In this document: piece after piece, positions 7,750 through 15,933 of the stretch | Position numbering within the stretch: position 1 is the first letter of the stretch | Layout of the letters: every line of letters begins with the position of its first letter | Assembly: GCA_948470605.1 (NCBI GenBank) | Contig: CAOKPI010000017.1 | Span: forward strand, 1-35,839 | DNA length: 35,839 nucleotides | Direction: 5' to 3' | DNA from: an uncultured Clostridium sp. | GTDB lineage: Bacteria > Bacillota > Clostridia > TANB77 > CAG-508 | Notes under the pieces: generated by a model | Databases searched by the model: none | What the model was told of the DNA's origin: nothing | What the model saw: only the letters and a program-made list of their open reading frames with translations | Made by a program: the position numbers and the translations under genes

Positions 7750-7912
7750 GACAAGAGGGACAGGTTTTAACTGTCTCATAAAATAAACGAAAAAAGTCGA
7801 ATTTATAAAACATCAAAAAATATATGAAAGCTAAAGTGAAGATAATTTAGAATACAAAAATAGAAAATTCGACAAAAATAATGAGACAATTCAAACCTGT
7901 CCCCCATGTCTC
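7748..7912. mobile_element. MITE/REP-like element with 32 bp terminal inverted repeats
   Basis: The left repeat (7748-7779, beginning GAGACAAGAGGGACAGG) is nearly the reverse complement of the right one (7881-7912), differing at only a few positions. An inner pair, GTCGAATTT/AAATTCGAC, makes a second stem. The whole 165-base unit fills the gatA-gatB gap, takes in the gatA stop, and ends just before the gatB ribosome binding site. The GGGACAGG...CCTGTCCC ends resemble REP-type palindromes. It encodes no protein. Confidence 0.75.
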
Positions 7913-7926
7913 AAAAGGAGGAAAAA

Positions 7927-9366
7927 ATGTCAAGAGAAGATTATGAAATAGTAATAGGATTAGAGGTTCATGCAGAGCTATCAACCAATACAAAAATATT
8001 TTGTTCTTGTCCAACTAAGTTTGGAGCAGAACCGAATACACAAACTTGTCCAATTTGTATGGCTATGCCTGGCACGTTGCCAGTGTTAAATGAAAAAGTG
8101 GTGGAATATGCAGTAAAAGCAGGATTAGCAACGAATTGTGAGATTGCAAGAGATAGTAAAAACGATAGAAAAAATTATTTTTATCCAGATTTACCAAAAG
8201 CGTATCAAATATCACAATTTGACAAACCACTATGTGAACATGGTTATATTGAAATTGATACAGATAATGGCAAAAAGAAAATTGGATTAACGAGAATTCA
8301 TATAGAAGAGGATGCAGGTAAATTAAATCATGATGAATTTGGAGGAGGAAGTTTGGTCGATTTAAACAGAGCAGGAGTTCCTCTTATTGAGATTGTTTCT
8401 GAACCAGATATTAGAAATGCGGAAGAAACAGAAAAATATTTAAGAAAATTAAAGTCTATTTTAGAATATATTGAAGTATCTGATTGTAAGATGCAAGAAG
8501 GTTCTTTAAGAGCGGATGTCAATGTTTCTATTAGAAAAAAAGGAGATACAAAACTTGGTACTCGTACTGAAATGAAAAATATGAATTCTTTTAGGAGTAT
8601 TGCAAGAGCCATTGAATATGAGGTTGATAGACAAATTGATGTGATAGAAGATGGTGGAAAAATTGAACAAGAGACCTTAAGATGGGATGAGGTATCTGGG
8701 AAAACTTTTTCTATGAGAGATAAAGAGGATGCACAAGATTATCGCTATTTCCCAGACCCAGACTTAGTAGCGATTAAATTATCAGAAGAGTATATTCAAA
8801 ATATTAAAGAAACATTACCAGAATTGCCAGAAAGCAGAAAACAAAGATATCTAGAAGAATATAAATTGTCTGAAAAAGATGCTAATTTAATTACTTCTTC
8901 TAAATATTTATCAGACTTATTTGAACAAGCAATTGAAGTGTGCCATAATCCAAAAGCAGTAAATAACTGGATTATATCAGACATATCAAGAATTTTAAAT
9001 GAAACAGAGATGGAGCCAATTGAAATACCTTTTGATAGCCAACAATTAGGTAAATTAGTGATATTGATTGATAAAGGAACCATTAGTTCAAGTATTGGTA
9101 AAAAAGTATTAACAGAATTATTTGAGAATCCAAGAGACCCAGAGGAAATCATCCAAGAAAAAGGTTGGATTCAAATATCAGACGAAGGAGCTATTAAAGA
9201 AATAGTACTAAAAATATTGGAGGCAAATCCACAGTCTATTGCAGATTATAAAGCTGGAAAGGATAGAGCTTTAGGTTTCTTAGTAGGACAAGCTATGAAG
9301 GAGACAAAGGGACAAGCCAATCCTCAAATGTTGAACAAGATGTTTTTGGAAGAATTGAAGAAATAA
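7927..9366 (+). CDS. gatB: Asp-tRNA(Asn)/Glu-tRNA(Gln) amidotransferase subunit B
   Basis: GatB binds the misacylated tRNA, activates the acyl group and receives ammonia through a tunnel from GatA. The 479-residue protein has the family start YEIVIGLEVHAELSTNTKIF, four Cys in FCSCP and CPIC that form the zinc site, the signature DYRYFPDPDL, and a C-terminal YqeY-like tail domain ending QANPQMLNKMFLEELKK. I chose ATG 7927 because AAGGAGG lies six bases upstream; the earlier ATG (7906) is inside the terminal repeat. Confidence 0.97.
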   Translation: MSREDYEIVIGLEVHAELSTNTKIFCSCPTKFGAEPNTQTCPICMAMPGTLPVLNEKVVEYAVKAGLATNCEIARDSKNDRKNYFYPDLPKAYQISQFDKPLCEHGYIEIDTDNGKKKIGLTRIHIEEDAGKLNHDEFGGGSLVDLNRAGVPLIEIVSEPDIRNAEETEKYLRKLKSILEYIEVSDCKMQEGSLRADVNVSIRKKGDTKLGTRTEMKNMNSFRSIARAIEYEVDRQIDVIEDGGKIEQETLRWDEVSGKTFSMRDKEDAQDYRYFPDPDLVAIKLSEEYIQNIKETLPELPESRKQRYLEEYKLSEKDANLITSSKYLSDLFEQAIEVCHNPKAVNNWIISDISRILNETEMEPIEIPFDSQQLGKLVILIDKGTISSSIGKKVLTELFENPRDPEEIIQEKGWIQISDEGAIKEIVLKILEANPQSIADYKAGKDRALGFLVGQAMKETKGQANPQMLNKMFLEELKK

Positions 9367-9424
9367 TGTAATTTGAATTTATAGATATTTTAGAAAGAAA
9401 AAAGTTAAGCTAAATAGTATTTAA

Positions 9425-9452
9425 AGGAAAGGCAAAATGTCTTTCTTTTATA
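9425..9452 (+). terminator. Weak terminator after gatB
   Basis: AAAGGAAAGGC can pair imperfectly with GTCTTTCTTT (one bulge, G-U pairs) and a T-rich stretch follows. It is placed correctly to end the gatCAB transcript, but the stem is imperfect. Confidence 0.45.
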
Positions 9453-9453
9453 T

Positions 9454-9482
9454 TTGACAAAAACTGTAAAAGACTGTAAAAT
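9454..9482 (+). promoter_or_regulatory. Promoter of the DUF4160-DUF2442 pair, with a downstream inverted repeat
   Basis: TTGACA (9454-9459), 17 bases, then TAAAAT (9477-9482). Right after the -10, GAATTAACA (9483-9491) is repeated in inverted form as TGTTAATTC (9527-9535). That could be a leader hairpin or an operator for an autoregulated pair. About 115 bases of leader separate the promoter from the TTG start. Confidence 0.6.
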
Positions 9483-9599
9483 GAATTAACATCTATAGCT
9501 TTTGTTTCTAATAATTTTATCTAGTGTGTTAATTCAAGAATTTATCCAATAAAAATTGAAAAAATAAAAAGGAGATGCTATAATAAAGGAGGCGATAAT

Positions 9600-9866
9600 T
9601 TGCCAGTTATTTCACAATTTTATGGTATTCTAATTTATATGTACCAAGAATTAGGAGGGCATCATAATGAACCCCATATACATATAAAATATAATGAATA
9701 TCATATGTCAATGACACTTAGTGGAAAAATATTAAATGGAAAACTACCTAAAAAACAAAAGAAATTAGTAGATGCATGGATAATGCTACATGAAGATGAA
9801 TTAAAAGCAGCATGGCATGCTTATAATGAAGATGGAGAACTAATAAAAATTAAAGGATTGGAGTGA
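9600..9866 (+). CDS. DUF4160 family protein
   Basis: This 88-residue protein belongs to the DUF4160 family, recognised by PVISQFYGILIYMYQELGGHH followed by EPHIHIKY. The start is a TTG at 9600, seven bases after a perfect AAGGAGG; no ATG is available. The function of the family is unknown. It is often found next to DUF2442 genes, as here, where the stop overlaps the ribosome binding region of the next gene. The pairing resembles toxin-antitoxin modules in size and layout, but nothing in the sequence proves that. Confidence 0.85.
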   Translation: MPVISQFYGILIYMYQELGGHHNEPHIHIKYNEYHMSMTLSGKILNGKLPKKQKKLVDAWIMLHEDELKAAWHAYNEDGELIKIKGLE

Positions 9867-9871
9867 TTTTA

Positions 9872-10123
9872 ATGAGTCCCAAAGCTATAGATGTTAAAGT
9901 TTTAGAAAATTATGAATTAGAGATACAATTTGATAATAATGAGAAAGGAAAATTTGATGTAAAACCATATTTTAAATTTAAACAATTTAAAGAATTAAAA
10001 GACATAAAATTATTTCAGACAGTAAAAGTTGCAGGTCTATCTATTGAATGGAAAAATGGAGCAGACATTTGTCCAGATGAATTATATAATAATAGTATAA
10101 AAATTAAAGACTCACAAATGTGA
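9872..10123 (+). CDS. DUF2442 family protein
   Basis: This 83-residue protein matches DUF2442: KAIDVKVLENYELEIQF, then GKFDVKPYF, and later SIEWKNGADICPDELY. I start it at ATG 9872, eight bases after TTGGAG; a GTG at 9863 overlapping the upstream stop is the alternative. It is translationally close to the DUF4160 gene and surely co-expressed with it. The family's biochemical role is not established. A partner or antitoxin-like role is a hypothesis from gene order only. Confidence 0.85.
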   Translation: MSPKAIDVKVLENYELEIQFDNNEKGKFDVKPYFKFKQFKELKDIKLFQTVKVAGLSIEWKNGADICPDELYNNSIKIKDSQM

Positions 10124-10134
10124 GCCTTTTAAAA

Positions 10135-10386
10135 TTATATTACTTGTTTTTTAATCCCATCTACTACAAAGCCACAAACAATAAACTCAATTCCAAAAAT
10201 CAAGCTAAGTCGAAATAAATTAATACCTAAGTAATAAATAAAAGGAGAAGTAAAATCACAAACATATGTAAATAGGATAAATACAGCTATGATACAAATA
10301 CCAAAGCAAAATTTTAGTCCATAATTCATTATTTTAGAAGTTTTTTTATCAAGATTTTTAAAATTATCTAATAACTTTTTAAACAT
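10135..10386 (-). CDS. Small two-helix membrane protein of unknown function
   Basis: I do not recognise a named family. The 83-residue protein begins MFKKLLDNFKNLDKKTSK, a basic cytoplasmic segment, followed by two hydrophobic stretches (about residues 24-43 and 49-75) and a short charged end (DGIKKQVI). The start at 10386 follows GAGGTG. It is transcribed in the same direction as rpsT, from the other side of a REP-like stretch. A structural or envelope role is a guess. Confidence 0.6.
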   Translation of the reverse strand: MFKKLLDNFKNLDKKTSKIMNYGLKFCFGICIIAVFILFTYVCDFTSPFIYYLGINLFRLSLIFGIEFIVCGFVVDGIKKQVI

Positions 10387-10470
10387 ATTACACCTCACAA
10401 AAAGAATTATTATCATAATTAATAGTAACATGAAAGAGGACTAAAAACAATGGAAATGCTTGCCAAACTG

Positions 10471-10600
10471 AATAAAATCCCCACTGGTTCTGCGTTAAAA
10501 TGGGGACGTCTCCAATCAAACTCGGAATGAGTGGGACATTAATTATAAACCTGTCCCAAAAGTAACCAAAAGGGGTATGATGGTGCCTGTCCCAAAACAC
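10471..10600. repeat. REP-like GGGAC/GTCCC palindrome remnants
   Basis: Several short inverted repeats with GGGAC or GTCCC occur here: CCCCA (about 10479) with TGGGG (10501), and TGGGACA (10532-10538) with TGTCCCA (10552-10558). A further GTGCCTGTCCC lies at about 10583-10593. They resemble decayed versions of the palindromes at 7748, 16864 and 19156. No gene is visible. Confidence 0.5.
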
Positions 10601-10604
10601 ACAA

Positions 10605-10630
10605 AAAGAACTCCTTTTAAGAAGTTCTTT
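10605..10630 (-). terminator. Terminator of rpsT
   Basis: AAAGAACT and AGTTCTTT pair over 8 bp. On the - strand the stem is followed by TTTTTGTG. The stem overlaps the rpsT stop codon. Confidence 0.75.
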
Positions 10631-10895
10631 AAACCATAGCTGCATTTAATTTTTTTGATAAACTAGATTTTTTTCTAGCTGCTGTATTTTTAACAATAAC
10701 ACCTTTTGTGCATGCTTGATCGATTTTTTTAGTAGCTTCAGAAAATAGAACTTTAGCTTCTTCTATGTTTCCATTTGCTACAGCTTCTTCAAATTTTTTA
10801 ACAGCTGTTCTATATCCAGATTTTATCATATTATTTCTTAAAGTTTTTTTCTCAATTACTTTAACTCTTTTTTTAGCTGATTTAATATTTGGCAT
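10629..10895 (-). CDS. rpsT: 30S ribosomal protein S20
   Basis: S20 is a primary 16S rRNA-binding protein. The 88-residue sequence starts [21 protein letters not shown] and is Lys-rich and helical throughout, with [21 protein letters not shown] near the end, typical of the family. AGGAGGTG precedes the start. It is a single-gene transcript with its own promoter and terminator, divergent from rpiB. Confidence 0.97.
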   Translation of the reverse strand: MPNIKSAKKRVKVIEKKTLRNNMIKSGYRTAVKKFEEAVANGNIEEAKVLFSEATKKIDQACTKGVIVKNTAARKKSSLSKKLNAAMV

Positions 10896-10943
10896 TTCTT
10901 TTCAGCACCTCCTCTTAGTCTATATTACACTATAACATATGAT

Positions 10944-10972
10944 ATTTTAACACATTTTTTTGTAAAAAGCAA
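10944..10972 (-). promoter_or_regulatory. Promoter of rpsT
   Basis: Read on the - strand: TTGCTT (10972-10967), a 17-base spacer, then TAAAAT (10949-10944), with rpsT starting about 50 bases further on. Confidence 0.6.
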
Positions 10973-10991
10973 GTAAAATTGGAAATAATTA

Positions 10992-11020
10992 TTGTAATGA
11001 AAAATAATTTATGATATAGT
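10992..11020 (+). promoter_or_regulatory. Promoter of rpiB
   Basis: TTGTAA (10992-10997), a 17-base spacer, then TATAGT (11015-11020), 23 bases before the rpiB start codon. It is divergent from the rpsT promoter. Confidence 0.6.
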
Positions 11021-11043
11021 GTTAAAAGAATGGAGTGATATAA

Positions 11044-11490
11044 ATGATAGCAATTGGAAGTGACCATGGAGGTTATCAATTAAAAGAAGAAATAAAAAAA
11101 TATTTAGAAGAGAAAGATATTCCATATAAGGATATGGGATGTATGAATGAAGAGAGAGTAGATTACCCTAATATTGCTAAAGAAGTAGCGATACAAGTTC
11201 AATCAAAACAATGTGAAAAAGGTATACTAATTTGTCGTTCAGGAATCGGAATGAGTATTGTAGCCAATAAATTTAAAGGAATTAGATGCACACCTTGTCA
11301 TAATGAATACACAGCAAAATTTGCAAAATTACACAACAATGGTAATGTGTTATCCATTGGAGCAGATGATGTAACAGTTAATGAAGCAATTTGTATGATA
11401 AGAATATGGCTTGCTACAGAATTTGAAGGTGGTAGACATGAAGAAAGAATAAAAATAATTGAAGAAATAGAAAACGAAAACATGAAATAG
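11044..11490 (+). CDS. rpiB: Ribose-5-phosphate isomerase B
   Basis: RpiB interconverts ribose 5-phosphate and ribulose 5-phosphate in the pentose phosphate pathway. The 148-residue protein starts IAIGSDHGGYQLKEEI, has the catalytic Cys and phosphate loop GILICRSGIGMSIVANK (about residues 60-76; most relatives have GT where this has RS), and NNGNVLSIGAD. The length fits RpiB/LacAB. AGGAGGC and an ATG for the next gene follow within 15 bases, so it is co-transcribed with the glycosyl-phosphotransferase. Confidence 0.92.
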   Translation: MIAIGSDHGGYQLKEEIKKYLEEKDIPYKDMGCMNEERVDYPNIAKEVAIQVQSKQCEKGILICRSGIGMSIVANKFKGIRCTPCHNEYTAKFAKLHNNGNVLSIGADDVTVNEAICMIRIWLATEFEGGRHEERIKIIEEIENENMK

Positions 11491-11502
11491 GAGGCAAAGC
11501 CT

Positions 11503-12739
11503 ATGTGGGGAGATATAGCTATTGCATTTTTGCTGGCCTTTATCGTGACTTTTATGGCAACACCATATACTATAAAAATAGCACGAAAAGTAGGGGCAGT
11601 AGATATACCAAAGGATAAAAGAAGAATGCATAAAAAAGCCATGCCTAAATTTGGAGGACCAGCAGTTATATTAGGTTTCTTAATTGCTGTAATCTATATA
11701 TTGATTGTTATGAATTTAGAAAATAAAATTGATTTATTTGGGATAGAACAGTATGGCATGAAATTAATTCGGAATGTTTTTAGGAATTATCGTAATATCA
11801 ATTTTTTGTGTGATGGATGATATTGTAACAATTAAACCAATGGTAAAATTGCTTGGACAAGTAATAGCAGCAATCATCGTAGTAGCATTTGGTGTAAGAA
11901 TTGATGATACAACACCAGCCTTTTTATTAACACAAGAGTTAAAAGAGGCATTTTCTATTATTTTGACAATTGGATGGATTGTAGGAGTAACGAATGCGAT
12001 TAATTTAATTGATGGATTGGACGGACTGTCAGCAGGAATTTCAGTCATATCAGCGGTATCGTTATTAATTATATTTGTCTTAAATGGTTCGCCACTTATT
12101 TCCATTTTATTAATTACGGCATTAGCAGGTGCATTGGTGGGATTTTTACCATTTAATTTTGCACCAGCAAAAACATTTATTGGAGATACTGGTTCTAACT
12201 TTTTAGGTTTTTCCCTTTCTATTATTTCTATATTAGGTGTGGCAAAAACTTATACAGCAGCTGTTATTGTATTGCCATTATTAGCATTGGGATTACCAAT
12301 ATTTGATACGGTTTGGGCAATTATCAGAAGATTAATTAAGGGAAAATCAATTAAAGCCATTTTTAAAGCAGATAAAGGACATTTGCATCATATTATTGTT
12401 GCAAGGGGATTTAGTCAAAAACAAGCAGTACTGATTTTATATGGAATTGCTGCAACGTTGGGATTGTTTGCGATTATATTTTTAGAGAGTGGAATATGGA
12501 AAGCTTTATCTTTTTTACTTATGGTTGTTGTTGCACTGGGACTGGGATACAAGAATTTCCAAACGGAAAAATCAGAATTGCAAAGATATGAGTGTATTGA
12601 GTGTAAATATATTTATAATCCTAAGTCAGGGAATGAAAAGGCTGGTATTAAACCAGGTACATCTTTTGAGGATTTACCAGATGATTGGGTTTGCCCTGTT
12701 TGTGGAGAGGGAAAAGATATGTTTGAGATTCATGAATAA
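11503..12739 (+). CDS. WecA/TagO-type glycosyl-1-phosphate transferase fused to rubredoxin, with one frameshift
   Basis: The main part is a membrane enzyme of the MraY/WecA/TagO family, which moves a sugar-1-phosphate (often GlcNAc-1-P) to undecaprenyl phosphate as the first step of cell-wall polymer synthesis. Visible motifs are [53 protein letters not shown] and KGHLHH, among many membrane helices. After the last helix (about 12489-12560) comes a complete rubredoxin: [24 protein letters not shown] and CPVC, with all four iron-binding Cys. The first 90 or so codons are one frame off the rest. Skipping the C near 11769 joins GMKLI to GMFLG and gives about 411 residues. The start follows AGGAGGC. 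Confidence 0.88.
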
Positions 12740-12755
12740 ATTAATATAAAAGTAT

Positions 12756-12780
12756 GAAAGCTGAAAAGCTTTCTATTTTT
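12756..12780 (+). terminator. Terminator of the rpiB-wecA-like transcript
   Basis: GAAAGCT (12756-12762) and AGCTTTC (12767-12773) form a 7 bp stem with a GAAA loop, followed by TATTTTT. Confidence 0.75.
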
Positions 12781-12812
12781 GTCGATAGATAAAAGTTGAA
12801 TCTTAAAAAGCA

Positions 12813-12841
12813 TTGTAAAAAATAGAGAATTATGGTATATT
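12813..12841 (+). promoter_or_regulatory. Promoter of the glycosyltransferase-aldo/keto reductase pair
   Basis: TTGTAA (12813-12818), a 17-base spacer, then TATATT (12836-12841), 46 bases before the start codon. Confidence 0.5.
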
Positions 12842-12887
12842 ATTATTATATTGTAAAAATTATAACTATCATGTATAAGAGGTAGAA

Positions 12888-14078
12888 ATGAAGATATTAT
12901 TAATAAACCATTTTCCACTAATAGGTTCAGGAAGCGGAATTTATGTTATGAATATTGCGAAAAGTTTAGAAAAAAAGGGTCATAAAGTTTGTGTTATTAT
13001 GCCTGAAAATACTACTAAAATAATTAATATTGAAAATGTAAAAATACATCCAGTATTTTTTAAGAAGGAAGAAATAATAAAAGGACAATTAGACTTTAAT
13101 TTTCCGTGTATGGATGCACATCCAAGAAGTGACTTTTTATTTCAAAATATGACAAGATTACAAATAGAACAATATGAAATAGCTTTTAGGAATGCAATTG
13201 AAGAAGAGTTAGAGGAGTTTCAACCAGATATTATCCACTCACAACATATTTGGATAGTATCGGGATTATTAAAGCACTATAAAATTCCATATATAATCAC
13301 TTCACATGGTGCAGAATTTATTACGTATAAAAAGACAAATATGTTTAATGAATATGGAAACAAAGCTGTTGAAGGTTGTAAAAAAATAATTGCTATATCG
13401 GATGATAATATAGAAGAGATAATCAGTAAATTTCCTAATGCAGAAAATAAAATTGAATTTATAAAAAATGGATATAATTCACAAGATTTTTATCGAGAAG
13501 AACTAAATAGAATGGAGATATTAAAAAAATTTTCAATTTATAAAAGATTTGACAACATTGTATTATTTGTTGGAAGAATTTCAAAATTGAAAGGATTGGA
13601 TATATTATTAAAAGCTACTAATAAATATGAAACACAAAAAACATTAACTTTAATTGTAGGAGATGGAGATTATAGAAGAGACTTAGAAAAATTAAAAGAA
13701 AGATTAAAATTGCACAATATTGTTTTTTTGGGAAGTAAAGGGCATGAAGATTTGAGATTATTATATAATATTTCTGATGTTTTAGTATTACCATCGAGAA
13801 AAGAAGCATTGCCATTAGTTGCTATAGAAGCATTAGCATGTGGAACACCAGCAGTTGTAAGTAATGTATCAGGAATGGATAAGATAATTACGAAAGAAGT
13901 AGGATTGCTTTTTGAGGTAGATAATGAAGAAATGTTAGCTGAAAAAATTAAATTAATTTTAAATAAAAAGATTATTTTTAAAAAAGAGAAAATTGCCAAT
14001 TATGCGAAAAGAAATTATTCACAAGAAACCTTAATGAACAAATTGATAGAATTATACGAAGAAATAAGGAGAAAATAA
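12888..14078 (+). CDS. GT4-family glycosyltransferase
   Basis: This 396-residue protein has the GT-B fold of family GT4, retaining enzymes that use nucleotide-sugar donors. The N-terminal acceptor domain begins MKILLINHFPLIGSGSGIYV and includes DIIHSQHIW and ITSHGAEF. The C-terminal donor domain has FVGRISKLKGLDILL, LIVGDGDYR and SRKEALPLVAIEALACGTP, the last carrying the E-x7-E motif. No membrane helix is seen. Donor and acceptor cannot be told. Being next to a WecA-type enzyme suggests envelope glycan or glycolipid work. The aldo/keto reductase begins one base after its stop. Confidence 0.9.
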   Translation: MKILLINHFPLIGSGSGIYVMNIAKSLEKKGHKVCVIMPENTTKIINIENVKIHPVFFKKEEIIKGQLDFNFPCMDAHPRSDFLFQNMTRLQIEQYEIAFRNAIEEELEEFQPDIIHSQHIWIVSGLLKHYKIPYIITSHGAEFITYKKTNMFNEYGNKAVEGCKKIIAISDDNIEEIISKFPNAENKIEFIKNGYNSQDFYREELNRMEILKKFSIYKRFDNIVLFVGRISKLKGLDILLKATNKYETQKTLTLIVGDGDYRRDLEKLKERLKLHNIVFLGSKGHEDLRLLYNISDVLVLPSRKEALPLVAIEALACGTPAVVSNVSGMDKIITKEVGLLFEVDNEEMLAEKIKLILNKKIIFKKEKIANYAKRNYSQETLMNKLIELYEEIRRK

Positions 14079-14079
14079 A

Positions 14080-14910
14080 ATGTCATATAGTGAACAAAGC
14101 ATAAAATTGAATAATGGGAAATATATACCAAGTATGGGATTTGGAACGTCATTAATCACAGGAAATGAATGTATTAATGTAATAAAAACAGCAATAGAGG
14201 TAGGTTACCGACATATCGATACAGCATCTGCCTATGAGAATGAAATAGAAATTGGGAAAGCTATAAAGCTGAGTAACATCAATCGAAAAGAATTATTTAT
14301 TACTAGTAAAGTTTGGAAAGATTCAATGGGGTATGAAAATACACTAAAATCATTTAATAATACCTTAAAAAATTTAGATTTAGAATATATAGACTTGTTT
14401 TTAATACATTGGCCTAAAAATAATGATAATGAATTGAACATAGAAACATGGAAAGCTTTAGAAAAGATATATAAAGAGGGAAAAGCTAAAAATATAGGAG
14501 TTTCTAATTTCTTAAAACAACACTTAGAAATAATTTTAGAGAATTCTAATATTATACCTACTGTTAATCAAATAGAATTTCATCCAGGATTAATACGAAA
14601 AGATACAATAGAATTTTGTAAAAAAAATAATATAGTTTTAGAAGCATGGGCGCCTCTAGGAAAAGGAAAAATGCTAAACAATCAAATATTAATAAATATT
14701 GCAAGAAAATATAATAAGTCAGTAGCACAAATTTGTTTGAAATGGTGTTTACAAAATGAAGTAATACCATTACCAAAATCAGAGAAGGAAGAAAGAATGA
14801 GACAAAATTTAGATTTATTTGATTTTGAAATATCAGAAAAAGATATGAGTACTATTAATAATATGAGATTTTTTGCGGGTTCAGATATGGATCCTAATAG
14901 CTTCAACTAA
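14080..14910 (+). CDS. Aldo/keto reductase
   Basis: This is a 276-residue NADPH-dependent oxidoreductase of the aldo/keto reductase superfamily. The full catalytic tetrad is visible: Asp and Tyr in YRHIDTASAYENE (about residues 42-54), Lys in FITSKVWKD, and His in LFLIHWPK. The cofactor-binding end contains VIPLPKSEKEERMRQNLDLF. The gene starts one base after the glycosyltransferase, with its ribosome binding site (AAGGAG) inside that gene, so the two are translated together. The substrate is unknown. Confidence 0.92.
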   Translation: MSYSEQSIKLNNGKYIPSMGFGTSLITGNECINVIKTAIEVGYRHIDTASAYENEIEIGKAIKLSNINRKELFITSKVWKDSMGYENTLKSFNNTLKNLDLEYIDLFLIHWPKNNDNELNIETWKALEKIYKEGKAKNIGVSNFLKQHLEIILENSNIIPTVNQIEFHPGLIRKDTIEFCKKNNIVLEAWAPLGKGKMLNNQILINIARKYNKSVAQICLKWCLQNEVIPLPKSEKEERMRQNLDLFDFEISEKDMSTINNMRFFAGSDMDPNSFN

Positions 14911-14962
14911 TAATATATATTATCATAAAAATAAATTAGAATATGAAAGGATAATAAGATAA

Positions 14963-15850
14963 ATGTCAGACCAAATCATAAAATTTTTAGCACATAACCA
15001 AAAAATATCGGTAATCTGTGCAAACACAACAAAACTAGCAGAAAAAGCAAGAAAAACCCATGACCTAAGCCCAGTGGTAACAGCCGCATTTGGAAGGATG
15101 CTTACCATAACAGCTATCATGGGAACAGAAATGAAAAGCACAAAAGATAAACTAACTGTACAAATTAAGGGAAATGGACCAATTGAAATGATGGTAGCAA
15201 CCACAAACAATTTTCCAAAAGTAAAGGGATATGTGGCTAATCCACAAATTGATATGCCATTAAATGAGTTTGGGAAATTAGATGTAGGCGGAGCAGTAGG
15301 TTATGAAGGATACATCAACGTCATCAAAGACATTGGATTGAAAGACCCATACATAGGCATTTCACCACTAACATCAGGAGAAATTGCAGATGATTTTGCC
15401 AATTATTTTGTCAATTCAGAACAAAGAAATTCAGCCGTAGCATTAGGAGTATTAGTGGATAAAAACGGCGTAAAATCAGCAGGAGGATATTTGATTAATC
15501 CCATGCCAGATGCTACAGAAGAAGAAATTTCACAAGTAGAGCAAGCGATATTTCAAGCAGGAGCTATATCAAAGATGTTAGATAGTCAGTTATCTTTGCA
15601 GGAAATTGCACAAAAGATAACAGGTGATGAAAATGTTGAAATAATAGAAGAAAATATTATACCAGTATATCAGTGCGATTGCTCTAAAGAACATATGGCA
15701 GATGGATTAGCAACAATTGGGAAGGAAGAATTACAAGATATGATAGAAACAGAAGGACAAGCAGAGTTGGTATGCCATTTTTGTAATGAAAAATATCAGT
15801 TTTCTAAACAAGAATTAGAAAACCTAGTAAAGAAAATTGACAAGAATTAA
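14963..15850 (+). CDS. hslO: Redox-regulated chaperone Hsp33
   Basis: Hsp33 is a cytosolic holdase activated by oxidation. The 295-residue protein has the usual N-terminal fold (DLSPVVTAAFGRMLT, KGNGPIEMMVA, YEGYINVIKD) and the C-terminal zinc switch with four Cys arranged CDC...CHFC (about residues 238-272). All four are present, so redox switching should work. It starts behind GAAAGGA, 52 bases after the aldo/keto reductase. Confidence 0.95.
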   Translation: MSDQIIKFLAHNQKISVICANTTKLAEKARKTHDLSPVVTAAFGRMLTITAIMGTEMKSTKDKLTVQIKGNGPIEMMVATTNNFPKVKGYVANPQIDMPLNEFGKLDVGGAVGYEGYINVIKDIGLKDPYIGISPLTSGEIADDFANYFVNSEQRNSAVALGVLVDKNGVKSAGGYLINPMPDATEEEISQVEQAIFQAGAISKMLDSQLSLQEIAQKITGDENVEIIEENIIPVYQCDCSKEHMADGLATIGKEELQDMIETEGQAELVCHFCNEKYQFSKQELENLVKKIDKN

Positions 15851-15933
15851 AAAAGAAAATATAATGATAGCATAATTAAACGTTTAAGAGATTAAGAAAA
15901 TGTTTTAAATAAAAAACGAAAGGAAGTAATGAA

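Noticed and set aside
10388..10645. 85-codon open frame on the - strand
   Set aside because: It is built from the REP-like palindromes and the rpsT terminator; no start signal.
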